Assembly: GCF_900129125.1 (NCBI RefSeq)
Contig: NZ_FQVJ01000007.1
Location: 1-46,566, forward strand
Origin: Acidocella aminolytica 101 = DSM 11237
GTDB taxonomy: Bacteria > Pseudomonadota > Alphaproteobacteria > Acetobacterales > Acetobacteraceae
Length of the DNA: 46,566 bases
Reading direction: 5' to 3'
Made by a program: the position numbers and the translations under genes. Below are positions 8,351 through 18,794 of this stretch, in pieces. Within the stretch, counting starts at the first letter, position 1, and every line of letters starts with the position of its first letter. A model generated the notes under the pieces. It searched no databases. It was not told the origin of the DNA and saw only the letters and a list, made by a program, of their open reading frames with translations.

Positions 8351-8382
8351 GAAGCCTTGTCTCCGATGGGAGGCAGGGCTTC
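8351..8382 (+). other. Long stable hairpin in the tig-clpP spacer
   Basis: Arms GAAGCCTTGTCTCC (8351-8364) and GGAGGCAGGGCTTC (8369-8382) form a 14-bp stem with two G-U wobbles and a 4-base loop. The wobbles sit so that the RNA hairpin is better than the DNA cruciform on the plus strand. There is no T-tract. It lies 142 bases before clpP, followed by a GGGGCGCCCC palindrome at 8392-8401. Confidence 0.6.
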
Positions 8383-8435
8383 AGCTTTCTGGGGGCGCCC
8401 CTAGACGAAGCGGAAAGATGCTCTAACCTAAACAC

Positions 8436-8510
8436 ATGACGCCGCGTTTTGTCCGCCGCCTGGCCGCTGCTGGCGGGCGGCAAGGCGGGTGCGGCGGTTA
8501 TATGAGATAA
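8436..8510 (+). other. Possible 24-codon leader ORF before clpP
   Basis: ATG at 8436 opens a 24-codon frame (MTPRFVRRLAAAGG..., Arg- and Gly-rich). Its TAA stop (8508-8510) overlaps the AAGGA Shine-Dalgarno of clpP (8509-8513). No strong ribosome-binding site precedes it. The geometry would suit translational coupling, but nothing else supports a real peptide. Confidence 0.2.
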
Positions 8511-8524
8511 AGGATTGAAAATAC

Positions 8525-9193
8525 ATGTGGGATCGGGATCCTGTCGAGGTCTATAATAACAACCTCGTGCCCATGGTCGTGGAGCAGACGGCGCGCGGGG
8601 AGCGCTCCTACGACATCTATTCCCGGCTTCTGAAGGAACGCATCATCTTCCTCACCGGTCAGGTGAATGATGTGGTGTCCTCCCTGCTTTGCGCGCAGTT
8701 GCTGTTCCTCGAGAGCGAGAATCCAAACAAGGAAATCTCCTTCTACATCAACAGCCCTGGCGGTGTGGTGTCGTCCGGCCTCGCGATCTACGACACGATG
8801 CAGTATATCCGCTCGCCGGTGTCCACCGTGTGCTTGGGGCAGGCGGCGTCCATGGGCTCGCTGCTGCTGTGCGCCGGGGCCAAGGGCAAGCGCTTTGCCC
8901 TGCCGAACGCGCGCGTGATGGTGCATCAGCCCTCCGGCGGTGCCCAGGGGCAGGCTACGGATATCGAGATCCAGGCCCGCGAGATCCTGAAGCTGCGCAG
9001 CAAGCTCAACCAGATCTATGTGGATCATACGGGCCAGCCCCTTGAAGCAATTGAGGCGAAGCTCGAGCGCGATACCTATATGTCTGCTGATGAAGCCAAA
9101 GATTTCGGCATCGTGGACGAGGTGGTGAGGTATCAGGCCGAAGCGAGCGCCGTGAAGGGTGACGCGCCGAAGCCCGAAACCAGCGGAAGCTGA
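8525..9193 (+). CDS. clpP: ATP-dependent Clp protease proteolytic subunit
   Basis: 222-residue serine peptidase forming the tetradecameric barrel that degrades proteins unfolded by ClpX or ClpA. The catalytic triad is intact: Ser109 in GQAASMGS, His134 in VMVHQPSGG, and Asp183 in ERDT. The N-terminus [36 protein letters not shown] includes the usual short processed pro-region. The C-terminal tail is Ala/Lys/Glu rich and poorly conserved. AAGGA lies 11 bases before the ATG. A strong terminator follows, so clpX, 228 bases downstream, has its own promoter or depends on read-through. Confidence 0.98.
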   Translation: MWDRDPVEVYNNNLVPMVVEQTARGERSYDIYSRLLKERIIFLTGQVNDVVSSLLCAQLLFLESENPNKEISFYINSPGGVVSSGLAIYDTMQYIRSPVSTVCLGQAASMGSLLLCAGAKGKRFALPNARVMVHQPSGGAQGQATDIEIQAREILKLRSKLNQIYVDHTGQPLEAIEAKLERDTYMSADEAKDFGIVDEVVRYQAEASAVKGDAPKPETSGS

Positions 9194-9223
9194 TCCTGAC
9201 GTTCAGTTTTTCGGCGGTTTCGG

Positions 9224-9261
9224 AAAATCCGGCCTCCTTGCAACGGGATGGCCGGATTTTT
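9224..9261 (+). terminator. Rho-independent terminator after clpP
   Basis: Perfect 11-bp stem AAAATCCGGCC (9224-9234) / GGCCGGATTTT (9250-9260), 15-base loop, running into a T-rich tail and a second T6 at 9265-9270. It begins 30 bases after the clpP stop. Confidence 0.88.
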
Positions 9262-9421
9262 CAGTTTTTTGACGTTCCGCGGTATTAAAAAGACCTTTTC
9301 CGGTCCGGTTTTTGATCTATGGGGCTGAAAACCCTGTATTATTTTGAAAAATGACCGGTGCTTGTGCCCTCTGGCACAGGGGATTAGTCTTTTTTGATAA
9401 GACGCGGGTTGTGGAGTGACT

Positions 9422-10678
9422 ATGACCAGTAAATCGGGCGACACAAAGAATACGCTTTACTGCTCCTTCTGCGGCAAATCGCAGCATGAGGTGCGGAAGC
9501 TCATTGCCGGCCCGACCGTGTTCATTTGCGATGAATGCGTCGAGCTGTGCATGGATATTATCCGCGAGGAGCACAAGACGCACCTCGTGAAAACGCGGGA
9601 TGGGGTGCCCACGCCACGCGAGATATGCAAGGTGCTGGATGATTATGTCATCGGCCAGGGCCATGCCAAGCGCGTGCTCTCGGTGGCGGTGCATAACCAT
9701 TACAAGCGCTTGGCGCACGCGACCAAGAGCAACGATATCGAGATCGCGAAGTCCAACATCATGTTGATCGGGCCCACCGGCTCGGGCAAGACGCTGCTGG
9801 CGCAGACGTTGGCACGGATTCTGGACGTGCCCTTCACCATGGCGGACGCCACCACCCTGACCGAAGCCGGGTATGTGGGGGAGGATGTGGAAAATATCAT
9901 CCTTAAGCTTCTCCAGGCCGCCGACTATAATGTCGAACGCGCCCAGCGTGGAATCGTCTATATCGACGAGGTGGATAAGATTTCCCGCAAGTCGGACAAT
10001 CCCTCCATCACGCGGGATGTTTCGGGTGAAGGCGTGCAGCAGGCCCTGCTGAAGATCATGGAAGGCACCGTGGCCGCCGTGCCGCCGCAGGGTGGGCGCA
10101 AGCACCCGCAGCAGGAATTCCTGCAGGTGGATACCACCAACATTCTGTTCATCTGCGGCGGTGCCTTCGCGGGGCTGGAGAAGATTATCTCCGGCCGCGG
10201 TAAGGGCTCGGGCATTGGCTTCGGGGCTGATGTGCGCTCTCAGGATGAACGCCGCATGGGCGCCATCCTGCGCGAGGTGGAGCCGGAAGATCTGCTGAAA
10301 TTCGGGCTGATCCCTGAATTTATCGGCCGTTTGCCGGTGGTCGCCACGCTGGAAGACCTGGACGAGGCCGCGCTGATTGAGATTCTCACCCAGCCCAAGA
10401 ACGCGCTGGTCAAGCAATATGGCCGACTGTTCGAGATGGAGGGGGTGAAGCTAACCTTCACCGAAGATGCGCTGAAAGTGGTCGCCAACCGCGCCATCAA
10501 GCGCAAAACCGGCGCGCGCGGCCTGCGGTCAATTATGGAGGGCATTTTGCTCGCCACCATGTTCGACCTGCCTGGGTTGGAAGGCGTGTCCGAGGTGGTG
10601 ATCTCTGGCGAGGTGGCCGAAGGCCGAGCCGACCCGCTTTACCTCTATGCTGAGAAGCGTTCGGAAAACGTTTCCTGA
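9422..10678 (+). CDS. clpX: ATP-dependent Clp protease ATP-binding subunit ClpX
   Basis: 418-residue AAA+ unfoldase that feeds tagged substrates to ClpP. The N-terminal zinc-binding domain shows the four cysteines of CSFCGKS and CDECVELC. Walker A GPTGSGKT is at residues 117-124, Walker [11 protein letters not shown] follows, and the ClpP-contact IGF-type loop appears as [10 protein letters not shown]. The C-terminal part ([19 protein letters not shown]... [14 protein letters not shown]) has sensor 2. A GTG at 9416 would add two residues, but TGGAG at 9412-9416 is 5 bases from ATG 9422, which matches the family start. A small TGTGCC-CTCT-GGCACA hairpin (9363-9378) sits in its 5' region. It is followed by a hairpin and lon. 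Confidence 0.98.
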   Translation: MTSKSGDTKNTLYCSFCGKSQHEVRKLIAGPTVFICDECVELCMDIIREEHKTHLVKTRDGVPTPREICKVLDDYVIGQGHAKRVLSVAVHNHYKRLAHATKSNDIEIAKSNIMLIGPTGSGKTLLAQTLARILDVPFTMADATTLTEAGYVGEDVENIILKLLQAADYNVERAQRGIVYIDEVDKISRKSDNPSITRDVSGEGVQQALLKIMEGTVAAVPPQGGRKHPQQEFLQVDTTNILFICGGAFAGLEKIISGRGKGSGIGFGADVRSQDERRMGAILREVEPEDLLKFGLIPEFIGRLPVVATLEDLDEAALIEILTQPKNALVKQYGRLFEMEGVKLTFTEDALKVVANRAIKRKTGARGLRSIMEGILLATMFDLPGLEGVSEVVISGEVAEGRADPLYLYAEKRSENVS

Positions 10679-10686
10679 CGCTCCGT

Positions 10687-10716
10687 CTGCAAGCCTCCGC
10701 TCATGGGGGCTTGCAG
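10687..10716 (+). terminator. Hairpin between clpX and lon
   Basis: 12-bp stem CTGCAAGCCTCC / GGGGGCTTGCAG (one G-U pair) with a 6-base loop, 8 bases after the clpX stop. No T-tract follows, so termination would be incomplete. The descending arm overlaps a candidate lon promoter. Confidence 0.5.
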
Positions 10717-10739
10717 GGCCTGCCCTGCCTGCCGATATG
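10711..10739 (+). promoter_or_regulatory. Candidate (heat-shock-like) promoter of lon
   Basis: TTGCAG (10711-10716, within CTTGCAG), 17-base spacer, GATATG (10734-10739, within CCGATATGT). This resembles the alphaproteobacterial RpoH pattern CTTG...C-TATNT, and lon is a classic heat-shock gene. It lies 77 bases before the lon start. The match is partial. Confidence 0.35.
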
Positions 10740-10815
10740 TCGTTTGTGGCCGTATAAAACGGCACCTCGCGCTGTGCCTCTAAAGGGCAGCCGGGAGACC
10801 TGAGGAATTTAAATT

Positions 10816-13227
10816 ATGTCAGACGTTACGAAACCCGGATCGCCTACAGAGACTCTTGCGGTACTGCCGCTGCGCGATATCGTGGTGTTTCCGCATATGA
10901 TCGTGCCGCTTTTCGTAGGGCGCGAGAAATCCGTCCGCGCGCTGGAAAGCGTGATGAAAGAGGACAAGCAGATTCTGCTGGTGGCGCAGAAAAACGCGGC
11001 CCAGGATGACCCCGCTGCTGACGACATCTACCGCGTTGGCACCGTGTCCACGATTTTGCAGCTTTTGAAGCTGCCGGACGGCACGGTGAAAGTGCTGGTG
11101 GAAGGGCTGCGCCGGGCGAAAATCACGGATTTCAAAACCTCGGAGGATTTTTTCGAGGTCGAGGCCGAATCCATCGAGGACCGCGACGACGAATCGAAGG
11201 AAGTCGAAGCGCTGGGCCGCACGGTGGTCGCACAGTTTGAGCAGTATATTAAGCTCAACAAGAAAATCGCGCCGGAAGTGCTGGTTTCCGTTAACCAGAT
11301 TGAAAGCCCCTCGAAGCTGGCGGATACGGTAGCCAGCCATTTGGGCCTGAAAATTTCTGAGCGTCAGGAGCTTCTGGAGCTGGACAGCACAGCCGAGCGG
11401 CTGGAGCGCGTGTTCAACCACATGGAAGCTGAGATCGGCGTGCTGCAGGTCGAAAAGAAGATCCGCAACCGCGTGAAGCGGCAGATGGAGAAGACCCAGC
11501 GCGAATATTACCTAAACGAGCAGTTAAAGGCGATCCAAAAGGAGTTGGGCGAAGGCGAGGACGGTAAGGACGAAACCGCCGAGCTGGAAGAAAAGATCAA
11601 GGCCACCAAACTTTCCAAGGAAGCGCGCGAGAAGGCTATGGCGGAGCTGAAGAAGCTGCGCTCCATGAGCCCGATGAGCGCCGAAGCCACGGTTGTGCGG
11701 AATTATCTGGACTGGATCGTCGGCATCCCCTGGAAGAAGCGCAGCAAGGTCAAGAATGACGTGGTTGAGGCGGAAAAAATCCTCGATACCGACCATTTTG
11801 GCCTGGAGAAGATCAAGGAGCGCATCGTCGAATATCTGGCGGTGCAGGCGCGTAGCCCGAAGGTGAAGGGGCCGATTCTCTGCCTCGTTGGTCCGCCTGG
11901 TGTGGGTAAGACGTCGCTGGGTAAGTCCATCGCCAAGGCGACGGGACGGCATTTTGTGCGCATGTCCCTGGGTGGCGTGCGGGATGAAGCCGAGATTCGC
12001 GGCCACCGTCGGACGTATATCGGCTCCATGCCCGGCAAAATCGTTCAGGGTATGAAGAAGGCCAAAACCTCCAACCCGCTCTTCCTGCTGGATGAGATCG
12101 ACAAGCTGGGCGCGGATTGGCGCGGTGACCCTGCCTCCGCCTTGCTGGAGGTGCTGGACCCCGAGCAGAATTCTACCTTCGCGGATCATTACCTGGAGGT
12201 GGATTACGACCTCTCGGATGTAATGTTCGTCACCACCGCCAATAGTCTGCGTATGCCCCAGCCGCTGTTGGACCGAATGGAGATCATCCGCATCCCTGGC
12301 TACACCGAGGATGAGAAGGTGGAGATCGCCAAGCGCCATCTGCTTCCTAAGCAGACCGAGGCGCACGGGCTGAAGAAGGACGAATGGTCCGTCTCCGACG
12401 AGGCGCTGCTGGAGTTGGTGCGGACCTACACCCGCGAGGCTGGCGTGCGTAATCTGGAACGTGAGATCGCGACGCTGGCCCGTAAGGCGGTGAAGGAGAT
12501 TGTCACCGCCAAGGCCAAGAAGGTTGCCATCACCAAGAAGAACCTACAGAAATTCGCGGGTGTGCCGAGATTCCGCTACGGTGAGGCTGAGGCGGAGGAC
12601 ATGGTGGGGGTGGTCACCGGTCTGGCCTGGACCGAGGTTGGCGGTGAAATCCTAACCATCGAGTCGGTGCTGCTGCCCGGCAAGGGCGTGATCAAGCAGA
12701 CCGGCAAGCTTGGTGATGTCATGCAGGAAAGCGTGGCGGCGGCTTATTCTTACATTCGTTCGCGCGCCACGCAGTTCGGCATCAAGCCGCCTTTCTTCGA
12801 CAAGCGGGATATACATGTCCACGTCCCTGAAGGTGCGACTCCGAAGGATGGCCCGTCAGCTGGTATCGCCATGGCCACCTCCATTGTCTCTGCCATCACC
12901 GGCATCCCGATTCGCAGGGATATCGCCATGACCGGCGAAATTACCTTGCGCGGGCGGGTGCTGCCGATTGGCGGTTTGAAAGAGAAGCTGCTGGCGGCGT
13001 TGCGCGCGGGCATCACCACGGTCTTCATTCCCAAGGATAATGAGAAGGATCTCGTTGAAATCCCTGAGAATGTGAAGAAGGGTTTGACCATTCTCCCAGT
13101 CAGCCATGTGGATGAGGTGATCAGCAAGGCGCTGGTTCGCGCGCCGGAGCCAATCCAGTGGGACGACTCGCCTGAAGAGCTGCCTAAAGCACCGGAAGGC
13201 GGCGTTACAGCCTTGTTGCCGCACTAA
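10816..13227 (+). CDS. lon: ATP-dependent protease Lon
   Basis: 803-residue cytosolic homohexameric AAA+ serine protease for damaged and regulatory proteins. Domains in order: N-terminal substrate-binding domain (about 10-200, starting [20 protein letters not shown]), a coiled-coil section (about 200-310), the AAA+ module with Walker A GPPGVGKT (359-366) and Walker B FLLDEIDK, and the C-terminal protease domain with the Ser-Lys dyad S681 in KDGPSAG and K724 in GGLKEKLLA. All catalytic residues are present and the length is normal for LonA. GAGGA at 10802-10806 lies 9 bases before ATG. A strong terminator closes the gene before hup. Confidence 0.98.
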   Translation: MSDVTKPGSPTETLAVLPLRDIVVFPHMIVPLFVGREKSVRALESVMKEDKQILLVAQKNAAQDDPAADDIYRVGTVSTILQLLKLPDGTVKVLVEGLRRAKITDFKTSEDFFEVEAESIEDRDDESKEVEALGRTVVAQFEQYIKLNKKIAPEVLVSVNQIESPSKLADTVASHLGLKISERQELLELDSTAERLERVFNHMEAEIGVLQVEKKIRNRVKRQMEKTQREYYLNEQLKAIQKELGEGEDGKDETAELEEKIKATKLSKEAREKAMAELKKLRSMSPMSAEATVVRNYLDWIVGIPWKKRSKVKNDVVEAEKILDTDHFGLEKIKERIVEYLAVQARSPKVKGPILCLVGPPGVGKTSLGKSIAKATGRHFVRMSLGGVRDEAEIRGHRRTYIGSMPGKIVQGMKKAKTSNPLFLLDEIDKLGADWRGDPASALLEVLDPEQNSTFADHYLEVDYDLSDVMFVTTANSLRMPQPLLDRMEIIRIPGYTEDEKVEIAKRHLLPKQTEAHGLKKDEWSVSDEALLELVRTYTREAGVRNLEREIATLARKAVKEIVTAKAKKVAITKKNLQKFAGVPRFRYGEAEAEDMVGVVTGLAWTEVGGEILTIESVLLPGKGVIKQTGKLGDVMQESVAAAYSYIRSRATQFGIKPPFFDKRDIHVHVPEGATPKDGPSAGIAMATSIVSAITGIPIRRDIAMTGEITLRGRVLPIGGLKEKLLAALRAGITTVFIPKDNEKDLVEIPENVKKGLTILPVSHVDEVISKALVRAPEPIQWDDSPEELPKAPEGGVTALLPH

Positions 13228-13246
13228 GCGGGGCAGGCGTTTGACG

Positions 13247-13287
13247 GGTGGCGCGCAGTTTGGCTATGACCGCGCGCCACCTTTTTT
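13247..13287 (+). terminator. Rho-independent terminator after lon
   Basis: Perfect 10-bp stem GGTGGCGCGC (13247-13256) / GCGCGCCACC (13272-13281), 15-base loop, then six T (13282-13287). It begins 19 bases after the lon stop. Confidence 0.92.
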
Positions 13288-13353
13288 GTGGTCTGCCCGC
13301 TAGGTTTGCGGACAAGCCTGTCACATTCAACCCGACTACAGGGAGTTTTGCCC

Positions 13354-13626
13354 GTGAACAAAAATGATCTGATCGCCGCCGTGGCGGAAGACACTGACCT
13401 CTCCAAGGCCAAGGCCGCCGAGGTGGTGGACGCCGTGTTCGGCGCGATCGAGAAGACGCTGAAGAAGAAGGAAGAGGTCCGCTTGGTTGGGTTTGGCACC
13501 TTCGCCACCACCGAGCGCGAGGCTTCCAAGGGGCGCAACCCCCGTACGGGCGAGGAGATCGACATCCCGGCGTCCACTTCCGTGCGTTTCAAGGCTGGCA
13601 AGACCTTGAAAGACGCTGTGAACTAA
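13354..13626 (+). CDS. hup: HU-family DNA-binding protein
   Basis: 90-residue histone-like protein that bends and compacts DNA as a dimer. It starts [18 protein letters not shown], has the family core [15 protein letters not shown], the DNA-contacting arm signature [10 protein letters not shown] (about 60-69) and ends [12 protein letters not shown]. The start is GTG 13354 with GGAG at 13342-13345. A longer frame back to 13288 begins inside the lon terminator and is not credible. Position between lon and tRNA-Val is the usual one for this group. It has its own terminator. Confidence 0.97.
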   Translation: MNKNDLIAAVAEDTDLSKAKAAEVVDAVFGAIEKTLKKKEEVRLVGFGTFATTEREASKGRNPRTGEEIDIPASTSVRFKAGKTLKDAVN

Positions 13627-13640
13627 GACTATCTAGGCTC

Positions 13641-13672
13641 GGAAATGGGCGGTCTCCGTCCATTTCCTTTTT
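13641..13672 (+). terminator. Rho-independent terminator after hup
   Basis: 12-bp stem GGAAATGGGCGG / CCGTCCATTTCC (one G-U pair), 3-base loop (13653-13655), then five T followed by G and six more T. It is placed 14 bases after the HU stop. Confidence 0.93.
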
Positions 13673-13690
13673 GTTTTTTCGTTGTCTTGT

Positions 13691-13765
13691 GGGCGGTTAG
13701 CTCAGCGGTAGAGCGTCTCGTTTACACCGAGAGGGCCGGCGGTTCGAACCCGTCACCGCCCACCA
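13691..13765 (+). tRNA. tRNA-Val (anticodon UAC)
   Basis: 75 bases with encoded CCA. Acceptor GGGCGGT pairs with ACCGCCC. The anticodon arm TCTCG-TTTACAC-CGAGA gives UAC (GUA). D-arm GCTC...GAGC and T-arm CGGCGGTTCGAACCCGTCA-type are present. It starts 18 bases after the hup terminator. Confidence 0.96.
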
Positions 13766-13805
13766 AACTATCCACAGATTATTCAGTAAAGTTAGCGTCC
13801 TGCGC

Positions 13806-13834
13806 TTGACGCTGATCTGAATGCAAAGTAAATC
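13806..13834 (+). promoter_or_regulatory. Candidate sigma70 promoter for tRNA-Asp
   Basis: TTGACG (13806-13811), exact 17-base spacer, TAAATC (13829-13834), placing transcription start about 8 bases before the mature tRNA 5' end. This is a good match in position and sequence, and suggests tRNA-Asp is transcribed independently of tRNA-Val. Confidence 0.6.
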
Positions 13835-13848
13835 GCGCACCACCTTAC

Positions 13849-13925
<77 letters not shown>

Positions 13926-14116
13926 TTCCTTTTTCCCTGAAAAACAAATAGGTTTGGCTGCGGCACGGAGGGTAGTCTCCGCAGTGCTTTGAAGCAGCAT
14001 GGCTGCCCGTTTTGCCGTGGGCTTGACCCGAACCTGTTGCGGTGCGACAGGGGCGGTAATTATTCCATGTGGGGCGGCCGTGCCGGTTGCCCTTGCGCGA
14101 TCAAGGAGATGAGCAA

Positions 14117-14482
14117 GTGCAGCTGAACCTGGCGCAGTACTTCCCAATTCTCATATTTGTCGCCCTGGCCGCTATATTGGGTGTCGCTTTCATCGCTGGC
14201 TCCTTGCTGGCCGGTAAGCAAAAACCCTATGCCGAGAAGCTTTCGGCTTACGAATGCGGTTTTGAGGCGTTTGGTGATACCCGCCGCCGATTCGACGTGC
14301 GCTTTTACCTGGTAGCCATTCTTTTCGTTATCTTTGATGTCGAGGTGGCGTTTCTGTTCCCGTGGGCGGTGTCTCTGGGGCGGATTGGCCTGGTTGGCTT
14401 CTGGTCGATGATGGGCTTCCTGGCGGTGCTCACTGTCGGTTTTATATACGAGTGGAACAAAGGCGCTTTGGATTGGGAGTAA
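14117..14482 (+). CDS. nuoA: NADH-quinone oxidoreductase subunit A
   Basis: 121-residue membrane subunit of complex I with three transmembrane helices, near the quinone pocket. Family hallmarks: [18 protein letters not shown] (the loop with the conserved Cys, homologous to mitochondrial ND3), [23 protein letters not shown] and the C-terminal [12 protein letters not shown] chose GTG 14117 ([10 protein letters not shown]) because AAGGAG at 14103-14108 sits 8 bases ahead; the longer frame from 14069 adds an atypical charged extension. It is the first gene of the 14-gene nuo operon. Confidence 0.96.
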   Translation: MQLNLAQYFPILIFVALAAILGVAFIAGSLLAGKQKPYAEKLSAYECGFEAFGDTRRRFDVRFYLVAILFVIFDVEVAFLFPWAVSLGRIGLVGFWSMMGFLAVLTVGFIYEWNKGALDWE

Positions 14483-14486
14483 AGGC

Positions 14487-15050
14487 ATGACCGCAGCCGC
14501 AAACAGCGCTGACATCGCCTGGAATAATCAGCATCTGCCGCCCGGCGCGGAACAGGATGCGGTGATCAAGGGTATTACCGGCGAACTGGCCGGCAAAGGG
14601 TTTATCGTCGCCAATATCGATAAGGTAGTGAACTGGGCCCGTACCGGCAGTCTCTGGCCGATGACTTTTGGTCTGGCCTGCTGCGCGGTGGAAATGATCC
14701 ACGCTTACATGCCGCGGTATGACCTGGACAGGTTCGGCATTATCCCGCGCTCTTCGCCCCGCCAGTCGGATGTGATGATTGTCGCTGGGACACTGACCAA
14801 TAAAATGGCTCCGGCCTTGCGCACGGTTTATGACCAGATGCCCGAGCCCCGCTGGGTGATTTCCATGGGCAGCTGTGCCAATGGCGGCGGCTATTACCAT
14901 TATTCCTACTCCGTCGTGCGCGGTTGCGACCGCATTGTGCCGGTGGATGTGTATGTGCCCGGCTGCCCGCCCACTGCGGAAGCTTTGGTGTACGGTATCA
15001 TGCAATTGCAGAAGAAGATCCGGCGGACGGGGACGGTGCTGCGTGGCTGA
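14487..15050 (+). CDS. nuoB: NADH-quinone oxidoreductase subunit B
   Basis: 187-residue peripheral subunit (PSST homologue) carrying iron-sulphur cluster N2, the last electron carrier before quinone. Cluster ligands are visible: the adjacent pair Cys65-Cys66 in LACCAVE, Cys130 in MGSCANGG and Cys160 in VPGCPPTAE. It follows nuoA after 4 bases. Its last 8 bases overlap nuoC. Confidence 0.98.
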   Translation: MTAAANSADIAWNNQHLPPGAEQDAVIKGITGELAGKGFIVANIDKVVNWARTGSLWPMTFGLACCAVEMIHAYMPRYDLDRFGIIPRSSPRQSDVMIVAGTLTNKMAPALRTVYDQMPEPRWVISMGSCANGGGYYHYSYSVVRGCDRIVPVDVYVPGCPPTAEALVYGIMQLQKKIRRTGTVLRG

Positions 15051-15672
15051 CGAAACCGAAATCCAGGAAGAAATTCCGGCGGCACCCGTTGATGAGGTGT
15101 TGGAGGCGCTGAAGGCGCTGCCGGGCGTGACCGAGGCCAACCGGCAGCTTGATGAAGTTGTGCTGCGGGCCGAACGCGCCAGGGCTCACGCTTTGCTGAA
15201 AACGCTGCGTGACGAGTTCGCGTTTCAGCAGGTCATGGATATTTGCGGCGTTGACTATCCTGAACGTTCGCCGCGCTTTGAGCTGGTTTACAACCTGCTT
15301 TCCGTGACCCGGAACCAGCGTGTGCGCGTGCTGCTGAACACGGACGACGCTACCCCGGTCGAGTCGGCCAGCGATATCTGGCCTTGCGCGGTCTGGTGGG
15401 AGCGCGAAGTATGGGATTTGTTCGGCATCAGCTTCACGGGGCTGGGAGATCATCGTCGTATCCTCAGCGATTACGGGTTCGAGGGGCATCCTCTGCGTAA
15501 GGACTTCCCGCTCACCGGTTATGTCGAGGTCCATTATGACGAGGACAGGAAAACCGTCGTTTACGACAAAGTTAAACTAACACAGGAATTCCGGAATTTC
15601 GATTTCCTTTCGCCTTGGGAGGGGATGACCCTGCTGCCCGGCGATGAGAAAGTGAACAGGAGCCGGTCATGA
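15043..15672 (+). CDS. nuoC: NADH-quinone oxidoreductase subunit C
   Basis: 209-residue 30-kDa subunit of the peripheral arm. The 30K signature is present in [33 protein letters not shown] form, followed by a V-Y-EV-YD-E block. The start is GTG 15043 ([10 protein letters not shown]), inside the last codons of nuoB in another frame; the upstream part of the open frame is antiparallel to nothing but nuoB coding sequence and is not used. nuoC and nuoD are separate genes, as in mitochondria-type complex I, unlike the fused nuoCD of enterics. The last 4 bases overlap nuoD. Confidence 0.95.
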   Translation: MADETEIQEEIPAAPVDEVLEALKALPGVTEANRQLDEVVLRAERARAHALLKTLRDEFAFQQVMDICGVDYPERSPRFELVYNLLSVTRNQRVRVLLNTDDATPVESASDIWPCAVWWEREVWDLFGISFTGLGDHRRILSDYGFEGHPLRKDFPLTGYVEVHYDEDRKTVVYDKVKLTQEFRNFDFLSPWEGMTLLPGDEKVNRSRS

Positions 15673-16871
15673 GCGAGACCGTACCGACCACCAAAAAGAC
15701 CTTCGAGGTCGATAGCCACACCATCAATTTCGGTCCGCAGCATCCGTCCGCGCATGGTGTGCTGCGTCTGATTCTGGAAATGGAAGGCGAGGTGATCGAG
15801 CGTTGCGACCCGCATATCGGGCTTTTGCATCGCGGTACCGAAAAGCTGATCGAATATAAGAGCTACATGCAGGCGGTGCCGTATTTCGACCGTCTGGATT
15901 ATGTCTCTCCGATGGGCTGCGAACACGCTTTCGCGCTCGCCACCGAGAAGCTGCTGGGCGTGGAAGCGCCGGAGCGTGCTCAGTGGATTCGCGTGATGTT
16001 CGCCGAACTCACCCGCGTGCTGAACCATCTTCTTAATGTGGGCCATTTCGCGCTGGATTGCGGCGCGATTTCGCCGAGCCTCTGGATGTACGAGGAGCGT
16101 GAAAAGCTCCTCGAATTTTATGAGCGGGCATCTGGCGCGCGGTTCCACTCCAATTATTTCCGTCCGGGTGGTGTGGCGAAAGATCTCCCCGCCGGGCTGG
16201 AGCAGGATATCGCGGCCTGGGCCGAGGAATATCCGAAATTCCTCGATGAGATGGAAAACCTCCTCAACGGCAACCGCATCTTCAAGCAGCGACTCGTTGA
16301 TATTGGTGTGATTTCCGCTGAGGATGCGCTGGCCTGGGGTTTCTCCGGCCCGTCTCTGCGCGGCTCCGGCGTGGCATGGGATCTGCGCCGCGCCCAGCCT
16401 TACGATAAATATGCCGAAGTGGAATTCGATGTTCCCGTCGGCAAGCATGGCGATTCATACGACCGCTATCTCGTCCGTATGGCCGAGATGCGCGAGAGCG
16501 TGAAGATCGTGAAGCAGGCGTTGGCGAAGATGAAGCCCGGCCCGATCAAGGTGCAGGACCGCAAAATCACCCCGCCAACCCGCGCCGAGATGAAGCACTC
16601 GATGGAAGCTTTGATTCATCACTTCAAGCTTTATACCGAAGGCTACCACGTTCCCGCAGGGGCAACCTATACGGCCGTGGAAGCGCCGAAGGGCGAGTTT
16701 GCCGTGTATCTGCAATCGGACGGCACCAACCGTCCTTATCGCTGCAAGATACGGGCAACCGGCTTCGCGCATTTGCAGGCGACGGAAAAACTCTGCAAGG
16801 GCCACATGCTGGCCGACATGGTGGCGATTCTCGGATCGCTCGATATTGTTTTTGGTGAGATCGACCGGTGA
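15669..16871 (+). CDS. nuoD: NADH-quinone oxidoreductase subunit D
   Basis: 400-residue 49-kDa subunit, a relative of NiFe hydrogenase large subunits, which with NuoB forms the quinone-binding cavity. Conserved stretches include [15 protein letters not shown] (about 19-33), [27 protein letters not shown] and the C-terminal DIVFGEIDR. The quinone-site His and Tyr (HPSAHG, and [14 protein letters not shown]) are present. AGGAG at 15658-15662 is 6 bases from the ATG. It overlaps nuoC and nuoE by 4 bases each. Confidence 0.98.
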   Translation: MSETVPTTKKTFEVDSHTINFGPQHPSAHGVLRLILEMEGEVIERCDPHIGLLHRGTEKLIEYKSYMQAVPYFDRLDYVSPMGCEHAFALATEKLLGVEAPERAQWIRVMFAELTRVLNHLLNVGHFALDCGAISPSLWMYEEREKLLEFYERASGARFHSNYFRPGGVAKDLPAGLEQDIAAWAEEYPKFLDEMENLLNGNRIFKQRLVDIGVISAEDALAWGFSGPSLRGSGVAWDLRRAQPYDKYAEVEFDVPVGKHGDSYDRYLVRMAEMRESVKIVKQALAKMKPGPIKVQDRKITPPTRAEMKHSMEALIHHFKLYTEGYHVPAGATYTAVEAPKGEFAVYLQSDGTNRPYRCKIRATGFAHLQATEKLCKGHMLADMVAILGSLDIVFGEIDR

Positions 16872-17494
16872 GCAGCACACACGCAGAACCGACCAGCTTC
16901 GCTTTTACCGAAGCCAACATGAAGTTGGTGGAAAAAGCGATCAAGAAATATCCCGAAGGCCGCCAGATGAGCGCGGTGAAATCCCTGCTGGACCTGGCCC
17001 AGCGGCAGATGGGGGCGCAAACCGGCTCCGCCTGGTTGCCCCGCGTGGCCATGGACAAGGTGGCCGAGATTCTCGACGTGGCGCCAATCCGCGTTTACGA
17101 GGTAGCGACCTTCTACACGATGTTCAATCTGGAGCCGGTGGGTAAGTTCCATCTCCAGCTCTGCACCACCACGCCCTGCTGGCTGCGTGGTTCGGATGAC
17201 ATCGTCGCCGCCTGCAAAAAAGCCACTGGCATCAAGAAGTTCGGTGAGACCAGCGAGGATGGTCTGTTCACGCTGAAAGAGGTGGAATGCCTCGGCGCCT
17301 GCGTGAACGCGCCGATCCTGCAAGTGAATGACGATTATTTCGAGGACATGAATGCGGAGCGCACCGAGGCGCTGATCGCGGACCTGAAGGCGGGCAAGCC
17401 GTTGCCGCCCGCGGGCTCGCTGGGCGGACGCAAATCCTCCGCGCCGGTGCCTGCCCAGACCTCGCTGCTTTCCAACCCACCTGCCGGGGAATGA
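16868..17494 (+). CDS. nuoE: NADH-quinone oxidoreductase subunit E
   Basis: 208-residue 24-kDa subunit of the NADH-oxidising module, with a thioredoxin-fold [2Fe-2S] site. Ligands: Cys99 and Cys104 in [13 protein letters not shown], Cys141 and Cys145 in [11 protein letters not shown]. The start is GTG 16868, overlapping the nuoD stop as GTGA. A Pro/Ala/Ser-rich C-terminal tail of about 40 residues extends past the core fold, as in other alphaproteobacteria. nuoF follows after 4 bases. Confidence 0.97.
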   Translation: MSSTHAEPTSFAFTEANMKLVEKAIKKYPEGRQMSAVKSLLDLAQRQMGAQTGSAWLPRVAMDKVAEILDVAPIRVYEVATFYTMFNLEPVGKFHLQLCTTTPCWLRGSDDIVAACKKATGIKKFGETSEDGLFTLKEVECLGACVNAPILQVNDDYFEDMNAERTEALIADLKAGKPLPPAGSLGGRKSSAPVPAQTSLLSNPPAGE

Positions 17495-17498
17495 GCCG

Positions 17499-18791
17499 AT
17501 GCTGAACGATTCAGACCGCATCTATCAAAATCTCTACGGTCAGCAGGATTGGCGGCTGGCTGGCGCCCGTGCGCGCGGGGATTGGGACAACACCGCCGCG
17601 ATCATCGCCAAGGGGCGGGACGCGCTGATTGAGGAAATGAAGGCCTCCGGTATGCGCGGGCGGGGAGGCGCTGGCTTCCCCACCGGCCTCAAATGGTCTT
17701 TCATGCCCAAGCAGAGCGACGGGCGACCTCATTATCTGGTCATCAACGCCGACGAGTCCGAGCCCGGCACCTGTAAGGACCGCGACATCATCCGCAATGA
17801 GCCGCATAAGCTCATTGAAGGTGCATTGATCGCCTCGTTCGCGATGGGAGCGAATAAGTCGTTCATCTATATTCGCGGCGAATATTATAACGAAGCACAG
17901 CGCCTCCAGTCGGCCATCGATGAAGCTTATGAAGCAGGACTTCTCGGCAAGAATGCGGCGGGTTCGGGGTGGGATTTTGACCTGATCCTACAGCGCGGTG
18001 CGGGCGCTTATATTTGCGGCGAAGAGTCCGCAATGTTGGAAAGCCTTGAAGGCAAAAAAGGCATGCCGCGCATGAAGCCGCCTTTCCCGGCAGCAATGGG
18101 TCTGTATGGCTGCCCGACCACGGTGAACAACGTGGAAACCATCGCGGGCGTGCCGACCATCATGCGTCGTGGCGGCGCGTGGTTCGCGGGGCTTGGCCGT
18201 CCCAAGAACGCGGGCACCAAGATATTCTGCATCTCCGGCCATGTGAATAATCCCTGCAATGTCGAGGAAGAACTCGGTATCCCGCTGAAGGAACTAATCG
18301 AGAAACATGCGGGAGGCGTGCGTGGCGGCTGGGACAATCTCCAGGCCATCATCCCCGGCGGCGCGTCCTCTCCGGTTCTGAACAAGGCGATGGCCGACAC
18401 GCAGTTGATGGATTTCGACAGTTTGGGCGCGGTCAAGAGCATGATGGGCTCCGGCGCCATTATCGTCATGGATAAATCCGTGGACGTGGTGAAGGCGATC
18501 TGGCGACTTTCAAAGTTCTTCAAGCATGAGAGCTGCGGCCAGTGCACCCCTTGCCGTGAAGGCACGGGCTGGATGATGCGCCAGATGGATCGTATCGTGC
18601 AAAACAAGGCCAGCCTCGCGGATATTCATCTGCTGGAGCAAGTGACCACCCAGGTGGCGGGGCACACGATCTGTGCGTTCGGTGAAGCCTCCTCCTGGCC
18701 GATCCAAGGCATGATGCGCGCCTTCCGGCCGGAGGTGGAGGCGAGGGCAATTGATTATCAACCGCCCGTTCAGGCGCAGGCGGCGGAGTAA
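17499..18791 (+). CDS. nuoF: NADH-quinone oxidoreductase subunit F
   Basis: 430-residue 51-kDa subunit that binds NADH, FMN and a [4Fe-4S] cluster, and starts electron flow. Glycine-rich NADH/FMN loops [13 protein letters not shown] and [13 protein letters not shown] are present, as is [15 protein letters not shown]. Cluster ligands are Cys346, Cys349 and Cys352 in [11 protein letters not shown] and Cys392 in TICAFGEA. The family length is normal. It is located between nuoE and nuoG with 3-4 base gaps. Confidence 0.98.
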   Translation: MLNDSDRIYQNLYGQQDWRLAGARARGDWDNTAAIIAKGRDALIEEMKASGMRGRGGAGFPTGLKWSFMPKQSDGRPHYLVINADESEPGTCKDRDIIRNEPHKLIEGALIASFAMGANKSFIYIRGEYYNEAQRLQSAIDEAYEAGLLGKNAAGSGWDFDLILQRGAGAYICGEESAMLESLEGKKGMPRMKPPFPAAMGLYGCPTTVNNVETIAGVPTIMRRGGAWFAGLGRPKNAGTKIFCISGHVNNPCNVEEELGIPLKELIEKHAGGVRGGWDNLQAIIPGGASSPVLNKAMADTQLMDFDSLGAVKSMMGSGAIIVMDKSVDVVKAIWRLSKFFKHESCGQCTPCREGTGWMMRQMDRIVQNKASLADIHLLEQVTTQVAGHTICAFGEASSWPIQGMMRAFRPEVEARAIDYQPPVQAQAAE

Positions 18792-18794
18792 GTC

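Noticed and set aside
13768-13776. CTATCCACA, a DnaA-box-like 9-mer between tRNA-Val and tRNA-Asp
   Set aside because: A single one-mismatch site without an AT-rich element or further boxes; not an origin.
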